A stretch of DNA of 64,000 bases from Nitzschia sp. pyKryTriq1 (Eukaryota; Bacillariophyta; Bacillariophyceae; Bacillariales; Bacillariaceae): NCBI GenBank assembly GCA_956465555.1, contig OY101115.1, positions 1-64,000 of the forward strand, read 5' to 3'. Position numbers and translations under genes: made by a program. Below, piece after piece: positions 44,452 through 55,080 of the stretch (positions are counted from its first letter, which is position 1; every line of letters begins with the position of its first letter). Under the pieces are notes generated by a model. It searched no databases. It worked only from the letters and a program-made list of their open reading frames with translations, and was not told where the DNA came from.

Positions 44452-45180
44452 GCGTCTTGATCAATTGTTAAAGAATCACAACATTTTGACTTTTGTTCCG
44501 TCGGTCCAGCTAATAGAGTACCAATGAAGAAGAAACGAAATTGTGAAATATCGATATTGCGGTGTGACACAAGCTACTGCGTACGACTGCCGCCAATACC
44601 AAACACTGGCCACTTTTATAAATTAGCAAGAGGACAAAGCGGATCCGACAAACCACAACCACAAGCAACAACAACAACAACCTCATCTCCCAGGTGGATT
44701 TGGGGGAGACCAACTTTTTGTGTTTGCAGTGCCTCATATTGTCGACCAACAAGAAGAATTCCATTCCTTTCCTGCCGCAAGAAAGGCCGACTCATCATGA
44801 ACATCCTCCAAGTCGTCACTAAATGTGGTCCACCGCAACCACGAGAAGAACGAGTTCGTCTTCGCCCATTCCATTTGCGATTGGACTGGACAATAGCCCC
44901 GTCGTCGTCCAGCAATTTTGTACAGAGTGCCAATCGATTGCCTAGTAGTAGTACATTGGAACGCCATTCCGAGACGACAATCCCCACTAATAGTACTGGA
45001 ACCGATGATTCAAAGGATTGCTCGAATCATCATGATTGCAATAGTACCTTTTTGGATGCCGAGGATGATTCGAGTTTGAATCCCTCTCTCTCTCTCTCTG
45101 TCTCGATCCAAAGACTGGGTTGATAGCGACGGCCATGGATGGTATCTCCCATTGGCGGCAGCGGCAGAAATTACAAACGA
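44452..45180 (+). pseudogene. decayed copy of the DUF711/UPF0210 gene
   Basis: This plus-strand segment is collinear with the intact minus-strand gene at 30907-32538. It starts at TTGATCAATTGTTAAAGAATC (intact: ...CAATTGTTGAAGAATC), passes CTACTGCGTACGACTGCC, then TGCAGTGCCTCATATTGTCG (CSASYCRP), then PIPFAIGLDNSPVVVQQ and ECQSIA in a different frame (20 of 25 aligned residues match around one inserted codon), then SLNPSL, and ends near GGCGGCAGCGGCAGAAATTA. Frameshifts, deletions and CT-repeat insertions break it. The 5' third and the 3' third are absent. Not expected to make a functional protein. Confidence 0.85.
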
Positions 45181-45249
45181 CCGACTTGGGTCTCTCTCTC
45201 TCTCTCTCTACATGGTCATAGTTGGAATGAATGATAAAATACTGTATTA

Positions 45250-45275
45250 TATATATATATATATATATATATAAT
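45250..45275. repeat. (TA)n microsatellite
   Basis: Uninterrupted TA run between the decayed DUF711 copy and the 3' end of the next gene. Confidence 0.8.
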
Positions 45276-45379
45276 TCATAGTGCGCTCGTCGTACGTTTC
45301 TGCTCCAATGTTAGAACAGGGGGTAAGCAGTCGTTTCAGCGATATGGCATGCCTTCGACCGATTCGCAAACATTTCCTA

Positions 45380-47272
45380 CTAGTCGACATCGGGATCGGG
45401 TACGCAGTCACCAGCGATGCATGTCAATCCATTATTAGAGTCACACTCAATCTCGTAGCAGAGATCAAGAGAGCACCAATTCCTCGAGGAAGGTGGTACC
45501 ACCACCAGTGCATCAGCCTCTGCAGCAAGAGGCTTGCAGGATTGGGTGCAAATAGTACTACTGGTAACTGCCGGATCCATGGCTATCAAGTCGCCGACGA
45601 AGACTCCTCCAGTGCTAGCCGTGGTTACGGCATCTTGGCAAGTGACTAGTCCATTCTTGATAATCTTTGGGACAACCGGTGCTGGGACGAAGATACTCGC
45701 ATGGTTATCGCCAATTACTTCGTACAGAGCTTGCTCCAAAGTATTCTCCTCCAAAGGATGTTCAAACAACACACCAAAATCCACCTTTTTTGCAAGAACT
45801 AGCCTCTGTCGAAGGGTTGGATTGCTACCACAATACGCAGAGTTCTCAAGAAAAACGTCGTCAAGCGCCAAGCCACAACCCAAATACAGGTCGTAGCTAA
45901 TACCACGATAAACTGACGCGTCAGCGTGGCCGCAGAGTTGAATGGATTCGGGATTGGCCACATCATCGGAGAGCCGAACGAAGTTGTTCCTCAGCGAGTC
46001 AACAATGTTGTCAACCGAGTTGTAACTCATAAAGAGTTCGACAGATCCGAAGCTAGCATACGGGGAGAGCTGGTTGCGAAGCACATTGACGCGCTTCGAG
46101 ATGAGCCTACCGTAGTCCACACGGACACCAATCTTGTTCAGTCCACGGATCAGAATATCTTCCAGCAGAGTACGGGCCGCCGAAAAACCGGTAGGGAGCT
46201 CCGGCATGAGGAACGAATTCAAAATCGCAAGCTTGACATCCGAGAATGAAGTGTGCAGGACTTCGAGATCGATTTGAGAGTCGGGGTCAAAGTTGATGGC
46301 AACGACCCCAGAGTCCATCTGAGTAAAGGTGCTACGATGCACCTTGATCTCGCCAGCAGCTCCCGGCTGGACAAAGAAGACTCCGGCCTGGGAGTCTTCA
46401 AAAATGGAGTCACGAATATCCAATTTGAGGTTGAGTCCAGCGGATTGAGTATTACTGGGTATCAATCTACCATCATCAGAGCCTCCTCCTTCTGGGATCA
46501 AATTAGTTCTTTCTTGTTGTAGCAACGTCAAATTGGTGATTTCTTGTAGGCGCTCGACTTCACCAAATAACTTGTTGGCCTTGCGGTCACCGACGAATAT
46601 GGCGGCCTTGGTGATGTCAAAAAACTTTCCATATTCGATACCGACAGTGTGACTACTACTAGTAGCTCCAGTAGTACTACTACTAGTAGTACTGCCAACG
46701 GCATGGATACCAAATTCGAAATTCGAAATGGCACAGTTCATGAATTTCGCTTTCCCGTGTACTTCAAAGGCGACATCGATCACTACTGGTGAAACCTTCT
46801 GACGAGGCTCAATAGGAACAAGCTGTAGTTCACCAAGCGGAGCACTAACAATGCGAGGATCCGAGTTGAAGGGTTCTTGAAGATCCGAGTTGGCAAAGCC
46901 AGTGATGGCGAATCCATTGCAGTCGATTTCAGTTCCATCCTCGACGCGGAACAAAACTCCATCACCAGCTCCGGCAGTACATCCCTTTGGGAAAAGAGAA
47001 GGAAGATCGATATTGCCTTGCAACGAAATCTTTCCGGAGAGAACGTAGGGACCTTTCTGGAGATTGTCACAGGTGATACCTTTGACTTCGTGAAACTGGG
47101 CTCCAGCGGGACATGATTCTTCTTTTTGGTTCTTCTTCAAGAGACGATCCAGCACCAAATTCTTGGCTCCTCGACGAACAGTGGTCGAGGCCGAAGCCGA
47201 AGCCTGCGCCTGGTACAGCTTTTCTTGCGAGAGCAAAAGGGACACGACGAGGGCGAAGGAAGCGGTGTTCAT
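45380..47272 (-). CDS. secreted beta-helix-like protein
   Basis: 630 residues from the ATG at 47272, which opens a signal peptide (MNTASFALVVSLLLSQEKLY then QAQASA). An upstream ATG at 47455 would bury the signal, so I rejected it. The mature part has repeated short strands typical of right-handed parallel beta-helices: GKISLQGNIDLP, FRVEDGTEIDCNGFAITG, FEVHGKAKFMNCAISNFEF, LDIRDSIFEDSQAGVFFVQ, IKVHRSTFTQMDSGVVAIN and LEVLHTSFSDVKLAIL. The C-terminal ~170 residues carry many cysteines (LCGHAD, LGCGLA, YCGS, CTQSCK, CSLDLCYEIEC, CIAGDC), probably disulfides. Beta-helix proteins of this type include polysaccharide-binding and lyase folds; no catalytic site is evident. Likely cell-surface or extracellular. 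Confidence 0.75.
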   Translation of the reverse strand: MNTASFALVVSLLLSQEKLYQAQASASASTTVRRGAKNLVLDRLLKKNQKEESCPAGAQFHEVKGITCDNLQKGPYVLSGKISLQGNIDLPSLFPKGCTAGAGDGVLFRVEDGTEIDCNGFAITGFANSDLQEPFNSDPRIVSAPLGELQLVPIEPRQKVSPVVIDVAFEVHGKAKFMNCAISNFEFGIHAVGSTTSSSTTGATSSSHTVGIEYGKFFDITKAAIFVGDRKANKLFGEVERLQEITNLTLLQQERTNLIPEGGGSDDGRLIPSNTQSAGLNLKLDIRDSIFEDSQAGVFFVQPGAAGEIKVHRSTFTQMDSGVVAINFDPDSQIDLEVLHTSFSDVKLAILNSFLMPELPTGFSAARTLLEDILIRGLNKIGVRVDYGRLISKRVNVLRNQLSPYASFGSVELFMSYNSVDNIVDSLRNNFVRLSDDVANPESIQLCGHADASVYRGISYDLYLGCGLALDDVFLENSAYCGSNPTLRQRLVLAKKVDFGVLFEHPLEENTLEQALYEVIGDNHASIFVPAPVVPKIIKNGLVTCQDAVTTASTGGVFVGDLIAMDPAVTSSTICTQSCKPLAAEADALVVVPPSSRNWCSLDLCYEIECDSNNGLTCIAGDCVPDPDVD

Positions 47273-49024
47273 ATTTTTATTGGGAGGATGTGCTGCTGCT
47301 GCTGCTGCTGCTGGGGCTTCTGCAAATATGAAGTGACGACGTAACATAAGAGAATGGTTAAACAACAAAAAGGGAAGTTTTGAAGAATCATCATCGTCGG
47401 TTGTTATTCGCATACAGATAGTGGGCCGCACGGAGGAGCATGATATCGCAAACACAACTGTCTTATTTCTTCTTTATTCAATAGTAGTTCAGTGGTGTAT
47501 CTATTGTTCATACCTTGAATCAATCAATGAGATCAATCGCAATCGATCGCAATCGATCATGGAATGTGTCTTCTTTCTGCAAAACAATATGGTAGGAGAG
47601 TGGGAACCAGGAGCCTCTAAAGTATGATATTATGTTTGAGAAGTAGGAAAACGAGAACACCCCCTCGAAGATGCATGCATTTTACGAAACACATTTTAAT
47701 AAAAATGCTGCATGCAATACATACCGGTACCTGGTACTGTGGGATTATGCATTCAAAGATCCACGACTGATCACTAGTGAATGAACAGTCTGTCATGGGA
47801 TACGAACCCAAAGACGATGATCAGGAGAAGAAAGATATGCGCTTGTGGCCATCGAATATCTTGTGTGGATAATCGATCGACAATGTCGTCGGTTGTAGAG
47901 TAGAGTGTAATCACAACTTTTAGATGGTTCCTTACGTAGGACTACATTCTCTATCGGTTTGTCCTTAGAGTCTCAACAACTCTAAACCCACACGCTCCCT
48001 CTGCGGCAAGACCGCTAGTCGACAGGTCTACAACTGTCTAGAAAAGTAAAGTAAAATAGTGACAACTCGCAGCAACGCGAGATCTCAAGAGGACATGGGC
48101 GACAACAACCCCAATCCACCGGGAATGAATGCCCCTGCCATGCCTGCATTTGATGCAAACTTCACCAAGGCGATTGCTGCTGCAATCGCTCAGGCGGTGA
48201 CAGCACTCACAGGTACACGTACAGTACTATGGCACTGGAAGGCTTGCCATACCAGACCCTGAATGTCTGTCTGTCTGAATGGCATACGGAAACCCGCCGG
48301 GAGTAGTTACAGCAAAACCGACGAGCGTCATCCCCGCCACCGTTCGTTCTTCTAGTGGTTGAGTAGGGAAACAACAATGAGTATCATCTCTTGATCTCAT
48401 TGTTGTCTACGAATCTAACGATACGAAAGTTAATGTTACACTGCGTGTTTAGCTTAGACTGACTTTGTTATCTTAGTGATACAATAGTCTGGCTTTTCAC
48501 CGTTGTTTCAACACCTCGTACTACTGTATGATGTTGTTAGTGCAATGCTGATGTTTGTGGACTCGATCGAATCAGATTTTATGACAGTCCAACCAGTCAA
48601 ATGGAATGAATCATTTCAAGAAAGAAAATGTGTGCTGACTTTTCGCCAACTTCCCCTGAATATAACCAGCTCTACAATAACAATGCGGAATATGATATAG
48701 AGTCGAGACTGATAGTAACTAGACCGACAAGGTAGAGAACGTGACGCCGATATTCCAGATCGTCCACAGTAGTAGACGGCCGATTCAAAACACAACAGGC
48801 ATGGTATGAGACATCTCATGGCTCGCGCCGTGCCGTGGCTTGGTCATTTACTAGAAGTACTAGAGTAGAAGGAGGAAAGTTAGTCAATGATTCCGTCAGT
48901 CGGGAATATTCTCTTTGTCACTATGATGTACTCTTATGCGACAAAAAGTTTCCTTGGCGTCAAGAAGTAAGTACATACTATACCTAGAACGCTTGTTGGA
49001 TGGTGGTGGTGGTAATGGTGGTTG
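47273..49024. other. long spacer containing a possible retroelement remnant
   Basis: No intact gene. A gag-like fragment is listed separately (47930-48260). A GGGTTCGTATCCC stem-like word at 47790-47806 resembles a tRNA T-arm but has no partner arms. The rest is unremarkable A/T-balanced sequence. Confidence 0.4.
47930..48260 (+). mobile_element. possible 5' end of a decayed LTR retroelement (gag start)
   Basis: A plus-strand frame from about 48059 reads TTRSNARSQEDMGDNNPN, PGMNAPAMPAFDANFTKA and IAAAIAQAVTALTG, then degenerates. An Ala-rich helix after a basic, polar start resembles the N-terminus of Ty1/copia gag proteins. It follows an AAGTAAAGTAAAATAG stretch that could be leader. There is no ATG, no second long repeat and no downstream pol, so if it is an element it is truncated. 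Confidence 0.3.
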
Positions 49025-51356
49025 TTATCGGCGTCGTCGAAAGCTGACCGTTTTACCGCTCTTGCTGACGGCGCAATCGAATCTCGAAAATTGAAAGGGT
49101 GCCAATATGGCATCCATATCCCAACGGTGAAATCCATCTCGTTGATACGGAGGCATCTTGTTGTTACTGTGATTGTGATTGCGATGACGGATAGTCGTCG
49201 TCGCAGTAGCAGTAGCAGTAGCAGCCGTTGCCGCAGTAGCAGTAGCAGTAGCAGTACTAGTAGCATCATCCTGGTCGATCCAAAAGTCCAAATTGCCCCA
49301 AGTATTCCAATTGTCACCACACGATCCATCGTCGGCTTCTCCGATCAAAATATACTCGTCGACCTTGTGTGAATCTCGAAAGAGTTGCGTCCAGTCTTGA
49401 CCCATGGGCATCCACGAGCAAATGACAATGACCGAAGAAGAAGTAGAAGTAAGTGTAGTAGTACTGCCGTTGCCGTCGCCGCTGCCGTCATTCTGCGCAT
49501 ATTTTTGCAAGGCTTGTTGAGCATTGAGAGTTTCGACGGGTGCCTTGGCAAAGATCCTCCAACTCTTGTCGTCCGTCGCGATCCATTCCATGCGGGGAAC
49601 TCCAATCGCTCCTCTTTTTCGTTCTTGTTGATGATAATATTCTTGCAAGTAATGCAATAACAATCCATCACCGGCTCCAATATCCAAAATCAAGGTAGTA
49701 CGAGTAGTAGTATTCTCAATGCTACCGGTACTATCCGATGCTGATGCTGCTGATGATGATGCAGCAGCTGCAGCTGATGCTGATGCTCGTTGGATCAAGT
49801 AGTCTCCCAAATGTTGCACGTATTCCTTGGTCCACAATTGATAGATATTAGCTTCTTCACATACCGTATTGAATGGTCCACACTCCTGAATCGGTCCTCC
49901 ACTCCCTCCCGTGGCCAAATCAAGAATTTCGGGCATGCTCCAAGTAGTAGTAGTACTAGAAGCTTTTGTGTTGTTCTTCTTGCTGCTGCTGCTGCTGCTG
50001 CTGTTGTTGTTATTCTTCGAAAAAGTGCCGGCAGTAGTAGTAGTAGTGGTGGTATGATCATCATGTTCTTGTTGTCGTATGAAATTCTCGGTATCGGTGA
50101 TATGGATCGATTGTTTCGTCGTGGCCCAATCTCTCATCGAAAATGCCTTCGTGATCGTTTCCGAGGATGGAAGCAATAACTGAGAAGAATGCGGATGCTT
50201 GGGACGGGTTGATGATGATGATAATAATGGCGTCGTCATCATCTTCTGCTTCTTCTTGTTCTGGGATGATGATAATGATGATTCTTCTTTGCCCTCCTCT
50301 TGTCCTCTGCTGCTAGTAGTAGTATCGCTACTAGTATTGCCAGTATTGTGAGTATGATTATCCCATTCCAGTCGACCTCGGGCCAAATTGAGTAACATTC
50401 GCTGCGTCGGATGTCGTGTCAATTGTGGTGACATGCGTAATTGAGGATAGGCATCCAGCGCCTCCTAAGAAATGAAAAAGAAAAGAAAAGGAATGAAAGG
50501 AAAACAACAGAAAAGAAAAGTAGAGAAAACAAAAGAAGAACGATGAAAATGAGGCGTCAGTACAACAACAAAACAACAGAAATGAAATGAAAAGAGCAAC
50601 AATGATAATGAGGCGTTTGCACTACGAAAGCCACTCATCATGACCAACGTCCAAAGTCCAAAGTCCTGCTACGTTCATGTATGTATGTCTGTATGTATGT
50701 ACTACGAGTAGTAGTAGTAGTAGTGGTCTCCGTTCCTTTGGTAGTACATTCATTCATTCATTCATTCGTACTACGAACGAACGTACCTTGACAAAGGGTC
50801 CATATTGAGCAATCAAGACTTCTTGTCGTACCCATTTCAATATCCGTACATTCCAATTCCACTTGGCAATATCCTGTTGTACAGTATGTATACATCGATT
50901 GTTGTTCTTGTTGTTGCTGTTGTTGTTGGTATTGGCACTCGTAGTACTAGTAGTAATACTCGGTACCAACGCTGGCAAGAGTTGTTCGTCCAAGACTTGA
51001 ATGCGAAGTTTGGCCATGGAAGCAATAGTAGTAATACTGGAATGGTCGTTCTTCCTCTTCCTGTTGGGATGGTCGTAGTCGTAGTCGTCGTCGTCGTCTT
51101 GTTTGGATCTGCCCGTCGTGCTGCTAGTAGTACTGGTTCGTTGCGCACATTCTTCATAGATGGAAAGACTCAACAGTCGTTGCGCCATGGGAATGCCACA
51201 CAGCAAGTCGTAGTAGTAGGAACTGCTAGTACTAGTAGTACTAGTACTTGTTGCTGTTGCCTTATTGGGAAGTTGATTGCGAACGGCAATTCCAAATCGT
51301 AACAATCGAGGACCCATCCAATGGGTCACGTATTTACTCACTGTATACAGCACCAT
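49025..51356 (-). CDS. class I SAM methyltransferase-like protein, function unknown
   Basis: Two exons on the minus strand (51356-50787 and 50464-49025) give 669 residues, joined in phase 0 at YGPFVK|EALDAYPQL. The N-terminal part has a hydrophobic start (MVLYTVSKYVTHWMGPRLLRF) and a Leu-rich helical segment. The C-terminal part has CGPFNTVCEEANIYQLWTKE, then a motif-I-like TLILDIGAGDGLLLHYLQ near residue 445, MEWIATDDKSW (second strand), SVIVICSWMPMGQDWT (fourth strand) and YILIGEADDGSCGDNWNTWG. The Rossmann glycine loop is intact. Poly-Ser/Thr/Asn linkers vary. The ending FDCAVSKSGKTVSFRRR is basic. Substrate unknown. Confidence 0.65.
50465..50786 (-). other. intron in the methyltransferase-like gene
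   Basis: AAG|GTACGT donor at 50786 and TTCTTAG acceptor at 50467-50465 on the minus strand, 322 nt. It contains a TTTTCTTTTCTTTT-type pyrimidine tract before the acceptor, and ATTCATTCATTCATTC and TAGTAGTAG repeats. Confidence 0.7.
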
Positions 51357-52281
51357 AATAATAATATTTTGGAATCAGTCGCGTCGCGGGATCAACAACA
51401 ACAATAATAGAGTGATATGGATGGACGGACGACGATCAATGCATGCAAGCAATACTATGTGCTAATGTGATGCAATGGGACGCCGCGATGTTTGCTCTCT
51501 CTACTACTAGCGTAAAGTAGAATAGAGTAGAGTAGAGGGAGACAGTGGGTAAAAGTTAGTGCATATTCGAACGACGAATGATGCGATGAAATAATGAATG
51601 ATGGGAAAATAATGAATGATGGGAAAATAATGAATGATGGCGAATGATGAGAGGATGATGATGATGATGATGATGAGCGCGACCGATCGCAGCGGGACAG
51701 TGCGGTGAAGATATTATGACGGTGGGAAGGACGGACACTTCCCCCCCGCCCCCTTTTCCGTCTCAGATGACGTACAAAGTACAGACACCTGAAGTCTGAT
51801 GGTTCGTCGCTCGACTCGACTCGATGAAGTCGATCCAGCGAGGTGCTTCCACGTGTGGATGATGTGATGGGGCGCCAAAAAAACGAGTATGTATCCCATC
51901 CATCACATCATGACATCATCACCATCATCCATCACATGGGGATCGCGATCCTCACTCACTTCGTACCGGTAGTACAAGAAGTGCGTGTGCGTACCGGCAG
52001 GTCAGTATGAGAAGTGTACATCCTAACAATAATGGTGATGGTGCGAAAGTAGTCTTCCTTGTAAGATAGTTATTGGTAAGAGTTGTTCAACGCAAAACAA
52101 TCACCATCCTCCTCCTATTCATCAGCATATCCTCCTCCTTCTCTTCATCATCATTCTTGTCATCGCTATAATATAAGAAGAAGAAGAAGAAGAAGAGTGA
52201 GGTAGGCAGTCAGTCTTAGTCAGTAATATAATACAGTCAGCCGCTGGAAAATATTATAATTTAGGACGAGCGCACCGCATC
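51357..52281. repeat. divergent spacer with short tandem repeats
   Basis: No gene supported. An 18-bp unit (AATGAATGATGGGAAAAT) is repeated about three times at 51592-51640. A GATGATGATGATGATGATGA run lies at 51655-51676. AGAAGAAGAAGAAGAAGAAG at 52175-52196 falls in the probable leader of the next gene. Confidence 0.55.
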
Positions 52282-55080
52282 ATGCAGAACAACAACAACA
52301 ACAACAACAGCAACAACAGCAACAATGAGATCAGCCATGAGAACAACAAGACCATCACTGCTACTCGTACGACTGGCCAACGCCGACGCTATTCTTACCG
52401 CCAACAACAACAACGAGTAACCACCACCCATTATTCCACAACAACAACAGCTGTACTAAGGAGACTGCTCCTTCTCACAGTCGCCATTTCCACTTTGCGG
52501 ATATCGTCGTTTCATAAATTATTGACATCATCACCATCATCAGCAGCAGCATCATACAGTTCGTTTTGTGGCGTATCGGCTGCTACTCCTGCGATACCAG
52601 CAGTGGATGAGCAACAACATGAGGAACAACAACAACAAGAAGAAGAAGAACAACAAGAACGACGACGACGACAAGAAGAGAGGCAACATCATCAGCCACA
52701 CCAACAAGAACAAGAACATGCCGAGGATGCTGCTGCTGTCGACAAAGAAACAAAAGAGTCTAACCAGCATCGTCATCATCATCATTATCATCATCAAGAG
52801 ACGACGGTGGAGAGCCAGAAATATCCATATCAACACGAACACGAACAAGAGGAAGAACAAGAACAAGAGGAAGGGCATCATCATCATCATCATCACGCTC
52901 CGACAAGAATACTAGTAGCAGCAGCACAAGAAGAAGCACAAGCATCGGTAAGAGGAAGAATAGACAACGACGACATGAAGGAAATAAAAGAATACGACGA
53001 AAACGAAAACGAAAACAAAGACGACTCTTCCCCGCCATCACCACTCCAACAACAACAACAACAACAACAAGAAGAAGAAACAGTGGAAGCAACACTACCA
53101 TCAGTTGATGATGATGATGATGACGATGATGCTGGTAGTAGTAGTGGTAGTGTCCGAGAGGATGACTCGGAGCAGATGATGACGTTGGGCGAACAACAAC
53201 AACGACAACAACAACAACAACAAGCTCCATCATCGTCGGAACAAGACAAAGTACAAGAATTCAAAGATGATGAGGATGGTAATAATGCGGCACGTCCGCC
53301 AAAAGAAACTACGAACGAGGAGCACATCATTACTCAAGAAGAAGAAGAAGAAGAAGAACAGCAAGGAAATAGTAATGACAAATCAGAGACCGAGCAAGAC
53401 GAAAATGAAGAAGACGAAGAAGAAGAAGTAAAGGTTACCATGATCAATGCTGCCACTCCTCATGAATCGTCAACCACGGGTCAGCAGGAAGTCAGCACAA
53501 TACACACAGACAATGAAAAACGCGACGATGATAAGAAAGAAGAAACGGTGGATGATGACGAGGATAAAGAGTCGTCAGATGATTCCACATCCTCCTCCGA
53601 GACGCCGTCGTCCACCCCCTCCACCATGAACCAAGAAGAAAACACTGCTGATACTAATAGTAGGAGTAGTGTCCATCATGTCGACCATGATGATGATGAT
53701 TCATCGGTTCTCGATTTAGATGATGGCAATGGTGGTCGCATCACCCATTCTGAAAATAGCCCAGATGACAATAAGTTCAACGATTCTTCCCAGAGGTCTG
53801 GAAAAACCGAGTCCGATGCCAAGGACTATGATATCGTGGATGACTACGACTCTACGCAAGAGCAGGTTACTCTTTCGAATGAGACGACAACATCATCATC
53901 ATCATCATCTACCGAAGATGATGATTCCACCAATACCGAAACGGCCAAAGAAGAAAAGAAGGGACCACCAGCCCCAGAAGGATCCATGGCTAGCTTTTTT
54001 GAAAAGATCAACCACAAAAAGTCGTCGTCGCCGTCGCAGCATAGTGGCAAACCTTCTTCTTCGTCATTTGAAGCCTTGAATGCTCAACAGCAACAAGTCA
54101 ATGCGATAGCAGCAGCTGCTGCTGCTGAGGAAGAAGAACAACAACAGCAACCTCCACAACTACAGGAACAGCCTAATGCCGAAGCCTATTCGGGAATTCC
54201 GTGGGGAACGAGTCATCATCACGGATCAAGAGGAAGAAGGAAGATTCCCGACATGGAACTATTGTACCTTGTCTTTCAGGAACGCATGAATGCCGACACG
54301 GAATTCTACAATTACTACAAATGGCCACGGCCGGAGCATCGCTTTCCTTTGAGTATGGGACAGGAACAAGAACATAACCATGATCATGATCATGAAGAGC
54401 TTGAGTTTGTCGATCAAATCAATACTCTGTTGAAAGCGTCCGATGAAGCAGCCGACCAACTCCAAGACGACATGGCAGATTATAGCGAAGACGAGCAAGA
54501 GCAGCTTCGATTGCTCGAAGAGTACATTCGTAGTAGCGCGACCGGAGAAGCATCTGCCGCCGGAGAGGATCTACTCAACGACGACTTGGTCCAAGGCCTG
54601 GACGATATCGACAAGTTTTTCCGAGGAGTCGATGCACCGGACGAACTCGATGTCGGCGCAGCATCGGGATCGTCCATGCAAGAGCTCATCATGGGAAAAG
54701 GTCGCGAGATACTTGTCAAGAGAGTGGTCATGGGATACAAGTTTCTACGAAAAGTGGTGACCACAACAAAAACCAAGATCATGGATCGACGAAACAAGGG
54801 CCATGGGCAAGAAAATTCCAAAAAGTCAGATACAACATCCAAGCCCAAAGACGAAACGGACGGATCCACCAATTTCCTACGCAATCTATTGGAAGACTTT
54901 GATTGGAAAGGAACAGCAACGTCTATATGGAAGGGCGCTGGAAAAGTATATCAATCGATTGCTAGTTTTGTCGACGATTTATTCGATGGCAACGACTCTC
55001 AAGAAGAGAGTCCTCCCGATGTTGGCTTTGATTTGGATGCTATTCGCAAAATGGGAGCCATGGGTGGTCTAAAAGCATAG
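52282..55080 (+). CDS. large acidic low-complexity protein with conserved-looking C-terminal region
   Basis: 932 residues, one exon. Begins with an Asn tract; a hydrophobic signal-anchor lies at ~55-75 (LRRLLLLTVAISTL). Residues ~100-610 are almost entirely Gln/Glu/Asp/Ser/His-rich and encoded by CAA, GAA and GAT repeats. From ~635 the composition becomes protein-like: GIPWGTS, IPDMELLYLVFQERMNADTE, FYNYYKWPRPEHRFPLSMG, FVDQINTLLKASDEAADQL, DELDVGAASGSSMQELIMGK, RVVMGYKFLRKVVTTTKTK, TSIWKGAGKVYQSIASFVDD and an end at MGAMGGLKA. I do not recognise the C-terminal region. Secretion or ER anchoring followed by a long acidic spacer is the simplest reading. Confidence 0.65.
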   Translation: MQNNNNNNNSNNSNNEISHENNKTITATRTTGQRRRYSYRQQQQRVTTTHYSTTTTAVLRRLLLLTVAISTLRISSFHKLLTSSPSSAAASYSSFCGVSAATPAIPAVDEQQHEEQQQQEEEEQQERRRRQEERQHHQPHQQEQEHAEDAAAVDKETKESNQHRHHHHYHHQETTVESQKYPYQHEHEQEEEQEQEEGHHHHHHHAPTRILVAAAQEEAQASVRGRIDNDDMKEIKEYDENENENKDDSSPPSPLQQQQQQQQEEETVEATLPSVDDDDDDDDAGSSSGSVREDDSEQMMTLGEQQQRQQQQQQAPSSSEQDKVQEFKDDEDGNNAARPPKETTNEEHIITQEEEEEEEQQGNSNDKSETEQDENEEDEEEEVKVTMINAATPHESSTTGQQEVSTIHTDNEKRDDDKKEETVDDDEDKESSDDSTSSSETPSSTPSTMNQEENTADTNSRSSVHHVDHDDDDSSVLDLDDGNGGRITHSENSPDDNKFNDSSQRSGKTESDAKDYDIVDDYDSTQEQVTLSNETTTSSSSSSTEDDDSTNTETAKEEKKGPPAPEGSMASFFEKINHKKSSSPSQHSGKPSSSSFEALNAQQQQVNAIAAAAAAEEEEQQQQPPQLQEQPNAEAYSGIPWGTSHHHGSRGRRKIPDMELLYLVFQERMNADTEFYNYYKWPRPEHRFPLSMGQEQEHNHDHDHEELEFVDQINTLLKASDEAADQLQDDMADYSEDEQEQLRLLEEYIRSSATGEASAAGEDLLNDDLVQGLDDIDKFFRGVDAPDELDVGAASGSSMQELIMGKGREILVKRVVMGYKFLRKVVTTTKTKIMDRRNKGHGQENSKKSDTTSKPKDETDGSTNFLRNLLEDFDWKGTATSIWKGAGKVYQSIASFVDDLFDGNDSQEESPPDVGFDLDAIRKMGAMGGLKA

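Noticed and set aside
44524-45123. 199-residue plus-strand open frame taken as a gene
   Set aside because: It is a mixture of frames of the decayed DUF711 copy; the conserved pieces switch frame within it.
47790-47830. tRNA T-arm-like word GGGTTCGTATCCC (minus strand)
   Set aside because: The loop lacks the conserved A58, and no D-arm, anticodon arm or acceptor stem can be drawn around it.
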